The notes under the pieces were generated by a model, which had not been told where the DNA came from, searched no databases, and worked only from the letters and a program-made list of their open reading frames with translations. From the NCBI GenBank assembly GCA_903872555.1, contig CAIQLE010000046.1:1-11468 (forward strand): a stretch of 11,468 nt of DNA, given 5' to 3'. The stretch comes from an uncultured bacterium. Its GTDB lineage: Bacteria; Pseudomonadota; Gammaproteobacteria; Burkholderiales; Burkholderiaceae_D. Shown here piece after piece: positions 6,792 to 11,468 of the stretch (position 1 is the first letter of the stretch; every line of letters starts with the position of its first letter). Both the position numbers and the translations under genes were made by a program.

Positions 6792-7723
6792 AAATCATAT
6801 TCATGATTCGACCTCTCTGCCTGTGGGCTTCCTCCTTCGTGTTCGCATTCAATGGCTATGCAGAAGAACGCGCGGCAGGTGGTGAATTTTATTATTCTGC
6901 GGACTCGGAAAATTTTTCCAGTCGCCGTATCAGCGCAGATTTCATGACGAGTTTTTCACATCTGAATGAAAAAACCGGCGTGATCTATACCGACTATGAT
7001 TTTTCCAAAGACAGCTGGAGTCGCAGAGGACAGCAAGTGCGGATAGTCAGCGATCATATCGATGCAAAAACCGCCGATGGCTGGCGCGTATCTACTGGTA
7101 TATTCAGACAATCAAGCAATGATCTGTTGACGCTGGACTCCAGCTACCGAAAAACACTCAGCTCAGGGCATGCAATTGAGGTCTTTGCCAATCGCGATTT
7201 TGTGGAAACCCAGACAGGACTTGAAAACGGCACGCATTTTAATTTTGTCGGTGCCTCCGGCGATTTCATACTCAATCCTCACTTCACGCTGGTTGGCCTT
7301 GCAGGCTTTCAAAGCTTCTCGGATGAGAACCAGCGCCGGCATGGACGCATGCGGCTGATTTATCAGCCTTCGCTTGACCAAGGACTTACCTTTCAGCTGC
7401 GCTATCGCTATTACGATGACAGCAAAAATAATGTCGGTGGCGCTTACTTCAATCCCACCAGCTATCAGGAAACCATGCTGGCAGTCGGATGGCGGCAACG
7501 ATTCAACAACTGGCGCACCGCGCTGACTGCAGGTGTAGGTACTCAGAAAATCGCTCAGGATGCTTCGAGCATCACGCAACTGCTCGAGGCATCAGCTGAA
7601 CGCCAGCAAGCCCATTATTCCCTGCGCCTGCGTGCCGGCTATTCGAATGCTGCCGGTGCCGCTGCAACGACGACTGACTATTGGTATAGCTATGTGTCGA
7701 GTGAGCTGCTGATTCCGTTCTGA
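6788..7723 (+). CDS. Outer-membrane beta-barrel protein coupled to the GT2 synthase
   Basis: A 311-residue exported protein. Residues 1-25 form a signal peptide (hydrophobic 8-22, then NGYA with cleavage before EE). The rest is rich in alternating aromatic/hydrophobic strands separated by polar turns, and the chain ends in ...ELLIPF with a terminal Phe, the usual BAM recognition signature. Segments such as LTFQLRYRYYDDS, a YFNP motif and LAVGWRQRF read as barrel strands and resemble the barrel domain of PgaA-type or YaiO-like outer-membrane proteins; that resemblance is from memory and not certain. With about 285 mature residues, a barrel of 12-16 strands fits. The gene overlaps the synthase stop by ATGA (6788-6791), with GGGGA a few bases before. 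The likely role is export or anchoring of the polysaccharide. Unlike PgaA, it has no N-terminal TPR superhelix. Confidence 0.8.
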   Translation: MKIIFMIRPLCLWASSFVFAFNGYAEERAAGGEFYYSADSENFSSRRISADFMTSFSHLNEKTGVIYTDYDFSKDSWSRRGQQVRIVSDHIDAKTADGWRVSTGIFRQSSNDLLTLDSSYRKTLSSGHAIEVFANRDFVETQTGLENGTHFNFVGASGDFILNPHFTLVGLAGFQSFSDENQRRHGRMRLIYQPSLDQGLTFQLRYRYYDDSKNNVGGAYFNPTSYQETMLAVGWRQRFNNWRTALTAGVGTQKIAQDASSITQLLEASAERQQAHYSLRLRAGYSNAAGAAATTTDYWYSYVSSELLIPF

Positions 7724-7826
7724 ATTTAAGGATGATGTACGCGATTTTTCAGAAAATGGCACACTGTGCTGCGGCTACCTGAGACGGGCGCCTCATCAAT
7801 AACCCTAAAAGAAAAAGGACTATGTC

Positions 7827-8291
7827 ATGAAGATTTATCTGCTGCCCGTTTTACTAGGCACTCTGCTGGCATGTAATGCCATGGCCAAAGACGCGGTCGA
7901 CCCTTGCGGCGAATATACCAGTGTCGATATAGGTGAAACGACGGTCGATATGGGCAACCGGACACGCTTCATGCATTTCCGCTCGTCGACGCAGATGAAT
8001 GCCACAGAAGGATCAAAATACCATCAGCTGACTGGTCAGTGCACCGGCGGCGCACTGATCTATCCTGACGGCTCGGTTGAAGCGAATGGCTTGTGTGCCG
8101 TGGCAGATCTTGATGGCGATGTACTCAGCTACGCTTTCACTCAGGGACGCAGAGACAAAGAAGGTAAATTTGCCCGCAAAGGCGGCACCGGAAAATTTGC
8201 TCAATCGCGTGAGACCGGCTGGTATATGCCACTACAGCTGAATGGTGATATCACCACAGGCCAGTGGGGCGGCAAAGGCGCTTGCAAGTAA
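7827..8291 (+). CDS. Small secreted protein with GGTGKF motif, function unknown
   Basis: A 154-residue exported protein with a good start: AAGGA (7815-7819) lies 7 nt before ATG 7827. The signal peptide runs to about Ala20 (AMA before KD). Alternatively LLAC at 13-16 could act as a weak lipobox. The mature part has four cysteines (27, 72, 90, 153), an even number that allows two disulfides. It carries Gly/Asp-rich beta-turn motifs: YPDGS (79-83), DLDGD (94-98) and GGTGKFAQ (119-126). The last is reminiscent of small beta-barrel proteins of the lipocalin/allene-oxide-cyclase-like type, but I do not recognise a named family. It follows the barrel gene by 103 bp, with its own ribosome binding site, and could belong to the same locus. 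Role unknown. Confidence 0.75.
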   Translation: MKIYLLPVLLGTLLACNAMAKDAVDPCGEYTSVDIGETTVDMGNRTRFMHFRSSTQMNATEGSKYHQLTGQCTGGALIYPDGSVEANGLCAVADLDGDVLSYAFTQGRRDKEGKFARKGGTGKFAQSRETGWYMPLQLNGDITTGQWGGKGACK

Positions 8292-8305
8292 TCCCATCCG
8301 CAGAC

Positions 8306-8345
8306 GATCTGAGACAGAATCAGTAACGATTAACTGTCTCAGATC
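8306..8345. repeat. 12-bp perfect inverted repeat with nested inner stem
   Basis: GATCTGAGACAG (8306-8317) is matched by CTGTCTCAGATC (8334-8345). Inside the loop, AATC (8318-8321) can pair with GATT (8328-8331), leaving a 6-nt apical loop and a 2-nt AA bulge on the 3' side. It lies in the 112-bp gap between two convergent genes. No T-run follows on either strand, so it is not a classical intrinsic terminator, though it may protect 3' ends or assist termination. Confidence 0.75.
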
Positions 8346-8403
8346 ATTCAACCGACCAGGCTATTAAGCAGTCAGTTGATCTGCACTCGCTTAGATTCAG
8401 GTT

Positions 8404-9057
8404 TCAGCTTTCCTGGGCCAGCTGGCGCAGAGCGCGTTCGAAAGTATCCACAGGCTGACCACCCTGCAGCAAAAACTGCTGATTGAAAATCACCGAAGGT
8501 ACAGAATGTATGCCCTGCGACAGGAAATGCTGTTCGCGTTCACGCACCACATCGGCAAATTCATTCTTCTGCAACACCTCAGCTGCACGCTCTGCGTCCA
8601 GCCCGGAGCGTCTGGCAGCTTCAATCAGTACCAATGAATCTGAAGGATTTTTACCTTCCGTGAAATAAGCTTGCAGCAGATGCCGCTTGAGCCGATGCTG
8701 AGCCTGCGCATCAGCTTCTTCGCCAGCCCAGTGCAGCAGGCGGTGCGCATTAAAGGTGTTATAGGTACGCTTGCGGCCATCCATATTGAATTCAAAACCG
8801 ACGTCCGCGCCACGCTGCGCGATATGCTGCTGATTTTGTTCTACCTGCTCAGGCGTCAGGCGGTATTTATTCATCAGATGCTCGACGATATCCTCGCCTT
8901 CCTCAGGCATCTTGGGATTGAGTTCAAAGGGCTGAAAATGTATTTCAACGCTGACCTCATCCTTGACGCGCTCAATCGCCTGCTCAAGCGCAGACAGGCC
9001 GACAGCACACCAGGGGCAGGCGATATCGGAAACAAAATCAATTTTAATCGGCGTCAT
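8404..9057 (-). CDS. DsbA-family oxidoreductase (FrnE-like)
   Basis: A 217-residue thioredoxin-fold protein of the DsbA/FrnE group (2-hydroxychromene-2-carboxylate isomerase-like superfamily). It begins directly with the first beta strand (IKIDFVSDIACPWC), has no signal peptide and is therefore probably cytoplasmic. The active-site motif is CPWC (Cys14, Cys17). A helical insertion spans about 55-180, and the second thioredoxin half has the cis-proline segment SVPSVIFN (185-192, Pro187) followed by LLQGGQP (196-202). The family is associated with thiol-disulfide exchange and oxidative-stress tolerance. Substrates here are unknown. AAGGA lies about 10 nt before ATG 9057-9055. The gene is convergent with the secreted-protein gene and divergent from the bactofilin gene, so it seems to be a single-gene unit. 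Confidence 0.93.
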   Translation of the reverse strand: MTPIKIDFVSDIACPWCAVGLSALEQAIERVKDEVSVEIHFQPFELNPKMPEEGEDIVEHLMNKYRLTPEQVEQNQQHIAQRGADVGFEFNMDGRKRTYNTFNAHRLLHWAGEEADAQAQHRLKRHLLQAYFTEGKNPSDSLVLIEAARRSGLDAERAAEVLQKNEFADVVREREQHFLSQGIHSVPSVIFNQQFLLQGGQPVDTFERALRQLAQES

Positions 9058-9187
9058 GGGATGTTTTTCCTTAAAAATCCAGGGGCACTCTTGGACGCAA
9101 ATGCTAGCACGCAGTGGGGGAAACGCCGCACCGCACCGCTCTCAGGCCATGGCATCCTCCCCTAAGGGCAGTTGCCATACCAGAGTC

Positions 9188-9200
9188 AGACTGTTAGTCT
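9188..9200. promoter_or_regulatory. Short dyad in the DsbA-bactofilin divergent region
   Basis: AGACT-GTT-AGTCT, a 5-bp inverted repeat 33 bp before the bactofilin start, in the 175-bp region that must contain both divergent promoters. It may be an operator half-site pair or chance. I see no strong -35/-10 set in this region. Confidence 0.25.
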
Positions 9201-9232
9201 AGATGTCCGCAAAGCAATAATTGTTTCCATAA

Positions 9233-9649
9233 ATGAAATCTTCCTCTCATCGCAAAGGGCCACAAAGCATAGGCTCTATTCTCGGCGCCGCAACGCGCAT
9301 CGAGGGCACGATGCATCTGGAAGAAAGCGTGCGCATCGACGGCAGGATAGAAGGCAACCTCGCACAGCAGGATGGCCACGGACGCTGGATTATCATCGGA
9401 CATACCGCTGAAGTGCATGGTGACATACGGGCACAAAACATCAGTGTCGCCGGCAAAGTCATAGGCAATATCGTCGCCAGCGAGAGCATAGAGCTGATTG
9501 ACGGCTGCGAAGTACGCGGCAACATCACCCACAAATCCATCAATATCGAACCAGGTGCCTCACTACATGGCCAGCTGATAGCCAGCGAACCTGAAGCGAG
9601 CGAAACCGAAGCCATACGCGCCATCGACGCAGCCCGTAACAATAATTAA
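9233..9649 (+). CDS. Bactofilin (polymer-forming cytoskeletal protein)
   Basis: A 138-residue bactofilin. The core (about 12-118) is the right-handed beta-helix domain, with the regular spacing of short strands and glycines: IEGTMHLEESVRIDGRIEGNL (23-43), IIGHTAEVHGDIRA (54-67), VAGKVIGNIVAS (72-83), CEVRGNI (92-98) and IEPGASLHGQL (105-115). Flanking tails are short: a basic N-terminus (KSSSHRK) and an acidic, Ala-rich C-terminus (118-138). Bactofilins self-assemble into nonpolar filaments without nucleotide, often at the membrane, and take part in cell shape, stalk or pole organisation. There is no transmembrane segment, so membrane contact would be through the N-terminal tail or a partner. 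The Shine-Dalgarno is weak. The sensor kinase gene begins 32 bp after the stop, which suggests one operon. Confidence 0.93.
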   Translation: MKSSSHRKGPQSIGSILGAATRIEGTMHLEESVRIDGRIEGNLAQQDGHGRWIIIGHTAEVHGDIRAQNISVAGKVIGNIVASESIELIDGCEVRGNITHKSINIEPGASLHGQLIASEPEASETEAIRAIDAARNNN

Positions 9650-9655
9650 TTCTGT

Positions 9656-9671
9656 CCCGCAAATGCGCGGG
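9656..9671 (+). other. Small hairpin in the bactofilin-kinase gap
   Basis: CCCGC (9656-9660) can pair with GCGGG (9667-9671) around a 6-nt loop, ending about 10 nt before the kinase ATG. There is no T-tract, so it is not a terminator. Its position could modulate translation of the kinase. Confidence 0.35.
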
Positions 9672-9681
9672 CTTCCACTTG

Positions 9682-11139
9682 ATGCAACTCCACGTACAGA
9701 CAACGATCTTCATGATCTGCATGGCCTATCTGGTCTTACATGCAGCTATCTGGTTTGCGCTGTCAGAGCAACGCAATCATCAGGTCCGATTGTGGTGTGT
9801 CTCAGGACTGCTGAGTGGTGTGGCGGTTGTTTTGCTGTCACTGCGCGATGTGGTAGGCGAATTTACTTTCATCTTTCTCGGACAATTGCTAATGGTCGTT
9901 GGCAATATAGGACGCATGATTGCACTGCGCATGTACCTGCCGGATCCCATACGCCCCGCTATCGTATTTCACGGCGCCACCAGTGTGATCTTTTTCCTCT
10001 GGTTCCTCGCAGCTTATGAAGCGGGCACACCGGACCAGCCGCTGGCACTGATGTTCTTCGGTTTTTATACATTTGTTTGCTTCGATTATTTTTTAGTCGG
10101 TTGGCTGGTTCACCTTCAATCCCAGACATTGGGCCCGCGTGTATTGATGCTGGGTGGCCTGACCTTGTCTGGTTCATTAGGCTTTAAAACCGTGGTCTCG
10201 GCCATGGGCTATGGTGCGCCCGGCATCTATGAGCCCGGTATCGATCAGTATGTGATGATCGCTGGTCAGTTCATTGCTATTACGCTGGTTAATATAGGAT
10301 TCTTGCGTATCTTCCTCGACCTGCGCGAACAAAAAAACTTACAGACCGAACGCAATCTGGCAGCGGCTGAAGAGCGCGCCAGCCTTTTCTCCCAACACAA
10401 ATCTGAACTCCAGAACCTGTTGACTGAGCGTGAAGAAATTATCCGTCAGCTGACACTGTCCAACAAAACCGCCGGCATGGGCGCACTGGTGGCCAGTCTG
10501 GCCCATGAATTAAATCAACCTCTGTGTGCGATCCGCCTGAATGCTCAGCTGGTGGAACGCAAGCTGGAAGAACCTGAGGCCGATGTACTCGGTGCGCGTA
10601 AATTCCTGGATTCCGTGATTCAAGACAATCGGCGTGCCGCCAATATCATCACCAAACTGCGCGGCATGTTCGAGACCCATGGCAAAGAATATGAAGCGAT
10701 TGAATTCGATATGCTGGTGGTCGATACCCTGTCACTGGTTCAGCCTCACGCTAAAGCGGGCAATATCACTGTCGACATCCATTTGAACGCTAGATCGGTG
10801 CTGCAAGGTGATGCAACCCAGTTGCAGCAAGTGATACTGAATTTGCTGAATAACGCGCTTGAGTCACTCTCAGATTTGCAGCAACAAGATAAACGCATCG
10901 TCGTAAAAACCGATATCCATGCCGGACGCATACGACTCGATGTGAGTGACAATGGTCCGGGCATCCCAGATGCGCTGCAGCCCTCGGTCTTTGAGCTTTT
11001 TAAGACTAGCAAGGCAGAAGGCATGGGCGTCGGCCTGTGGCTTTCCAAGACCGTGATCAATGCACATCGCGGCGACATTCGTTTTTATAGCAGCCCTGAT
11101 AACGGCACCCGCTTCGAAGTCGATTTACCTCTGAATTAA
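9682..11139 (+). CDS. Membrane sensor histidine kinase with seven-helix N-terminal domain
   Basis: A 485-residue kinase. About seven hydrophobic segments can be seen (roughly 7-27, 37-55, 61-82, 92-112, 120-143, 152-172 and 190-212), with only short loops and no large periplasmic domain. A coiled-coil linker follows (about 213-262). The HisKA region contains SLAHELNQPLCAI (272-284) with the phospho-acceptor His275, a sequence style found in DctB/FixL-type kinases. The HATPase_c domain has an N-box ILNLLNNALESL (385-396), a G1 box DNGPGIPD (423-430), an F-box VFELFKTSK (436-444) and a G2 box EGMGVGLWLSKT (446-457), so it should be catalytically active. No receiver domain or response regulator is visible, so the partner is elsewhere or beyond the right edge. 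The signal is probably sensed in or near the membrane. It lies directly downstream of bactofilin. ATG 9682 was preferred to the adjacent TTG 9679. Confidence 0.93.
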   Translation: MQLHVQTTIFMICMAYLVLHAAIWFALSEQRNHQVRLWCVSGLLSGVAVVLLSLRDVVGEFTFIFLGQLLMVVGNIGRMIALRMYLPDPIRPAIVFHGATSVIFFLWFLAAYEAGTPDQPLALMFFGFYTFVCFDYFLVGWLVHLQSQTLGPRVLMLGGLTLSGSLGFKTVVSAMGYGAPGIYEPGIDQYVMIAGQFIAITLVNIGFLRIFLDLREQKNLQTERNLAAAEERASLFSQHKSELQNLLTEREEIIRQLTLSNKTAGMGALVASLAHELNQPLCAIRLNAQLVERKLEEPEADVLGARKFLDSVIQDNRRAANIITKLRGMFETHGKEYEAIEFDMLVVDTLSLVQPHAKAGNITVDIHLNARSVLQGDATQLQQVILNLLNNALESLSDLQQQDKRIVVKTDIHAGRIRLDVSDNGPGIPDALQPSVFELFKTSKAEGMGVGLWLSKTVINAHRGDIRFYSSPDNGTRFEVDLPLN

Positions 11140-11153
11140 GCGCCACAGGCGCT
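11139..11153 (+). other. GC-rich hairpin at the kinase stop codon
   Basis: AGCGCC (11139-11144) and GGCGCT (11148-11153) can form a 6-bp stem with a 3-nt ACA loop immediately after the kinase reading frame. No T-run follows, so it is at best an imperfect terminator or transcript-end stabiliser. Confidence 0.4.
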
Positions 11154-11170
11154 GGCATGGCCGCTTGGTT

Positions 11171-11190
11171 TATACTGGGCAAGGTTGACA
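11171..11190 (+). promoter_or_regulatory. Candidate promoter elements before the 11235 gene
   Basis: TATACT (11171-11176) is a good -10 box but has no proper -35 at 16-18 bp. TTGACA (11185-11190) is a perfect -35 box but has only a poor -10 at 17 bp. One of the two probably starts the transcript of the secreted-protein gene; I cannot decide which. Confidence 0.3.
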
Positions 11191-11234
11191 CAGACATTCG
11201 TATCTCCACCCATAGGTCCGTTCTGGATTGCCCC

Positions 11235-11468
11235 ATGATTCGTCAATTTTTCAGTTTTTTTCTCATCACTCTGCTAACTGCCCAGGCACAGGCCGCGACC
11301 TATGCCTGCGCGACCGACGCCATGCGCGGCAACCGCTGGATATGCAAGGATGATCCTTCGCTCTGCGCCTTCGTTTTTACCGTGGATGAAACTGCCAAAA
11401 CCATGTCGCGCAAACCGGAAGAGGATGAGCCGCGCATACAGCTCATCGTGAATAAATGGGAAGAAAAG
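11235..11468 (+). CDS. Secreted cysteine-containing protein (cut by right edge)
   Basis: The first 78 residues of a plus-strand gene beginning at ATG 11235 and open to the window edge. Residues 1-20 form a clear Sec signal peptide (basic start, a FFSFFLITLL core, then AQAQA with cleavage before ATYAC). The visible mature part has three cysteines (25, 37, 44) and an acidic stretch (PEEDEP, 61-66). I do not recognise the family. A GGAT about 6 nt upstream is only a weak Shine-Dalgarno. The 95-bp gap to the kinase gene contains a hairpin and promoter-like boxes, so it is probably an independent unit. Confidence 0.7.
   Translation, partial: MIRQFFSFFLITLLTAQAQAATYACATDAMRGNRWICKDDPSLCAFVFTVDETAKTMSRKPEEDEPRIQLIVNKWEEK

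Noticed and set aside
7163-7579. 138-codon minus-strand open frame inside the barrel gene
   Set aside because: Antisense shadow. The plus-strand product has a signal peptide, strand pattern and terminal Phe.
7780-7797. Imperfect dyad (TGAG...CTCA) before the secreted-protein gene as a terminator
   Set aside because: The stem is short with a mismatch and no T-run follows, so it does not support termination between the barrel gene and the next gene.
9194-9532. 112-codon minus-strand open frame across the bactofilin start
   Set aside because: It is antisense to a clear bactofilin beta-helix and lacks any family feature.
9679-9681. TTG 9679 as start of the kinase
   Set aside because: It is immediately followed by ATG, which is the more probable start; the difference is one residue.
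1-11468. Mobile element, CRISPR array, tRNA or rRNA
   Set aside because: No transposase or integrase, no regularly spaced repeats and no cloverleaf or rRNA-like sequence was seen on either strand.

Overview
The window looks like a chromosomal segment of a betaproteobacterium, most likely in the order Burkholderiales. The grounds are an EarP rhamnosyltransferase gene next to an EF-P gene that carries the modifiable arginine, a secreted surface-adhesin-E-like protein, an IclR regulator beside an MhpA-like flavoprotein, and a moderate GC content with no mobile elements. The family-level placement (for example Oxalobacteraceae/Undibacterium-like) is a guess from overall flavour, not a measurement. 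I saw no rRNA, tRNA, CRISPR array, insertion sequence or attachment site.

Left part (1-2753): a probable aromatic or organic-compound catabolic cluster. An FAD-dependent monooxygenase (minus strand, cut by the left edge) lies downstream of an MBL-fold hydrolase gene on the same strand. An IclR-family regulator is divergently transcribed across a 201-bp AT-richer spacer that holds inverted-repeat candidates for its operator. The MBL protein keeps some metal ligands but has lost the Asp-His pair and the last His of the classic motif.

Middle left (2754-5200): a small secreted surface-adhesin-E-like protein on the plus strand meets the minus-strand earP-efp pair at a textbook bidirectional Rho-independent terminator. 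EarP attaches rhamnose to Arg32 of EF-P, and EF-P relieves ribosome stalling at polyproline stretches, so enzyme and substrate are encoded side by side. EarP here contains an acidic, Ser/Asp-rich loop built from an imperfect 21-bp repeat.

Middle right (5201-8400): a plus-strand, translationally coupled pair (ATGA overlap). It encodes a processive membrane glycosyltransferase of the PgaC/NodC/hyaluronan-synthase type and an outer-membrane beta-barrel protein. A secreted cysteine-containing small protein follows. This resembles a stripped-down exopolysaccharide synthesis and export locus without a visible deacetylase, periplasmic TPR protein or c-di-GMP receptor, and it is the most interesting part of the window. 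A long perfect inverted repeat separates it from a convergent DsbA/FrnE-like oxidoreductase gene.

Right part (8404-11468): the DsbA-like gene (minus) is divergent from a bactofilin gene. The bactofilin gene is followed after about 30 bp by a seven-helix membrane histidine kinase with no response regulator in view. A secreted Cys-containing protein begins at 11235 and is cut by the right edge.
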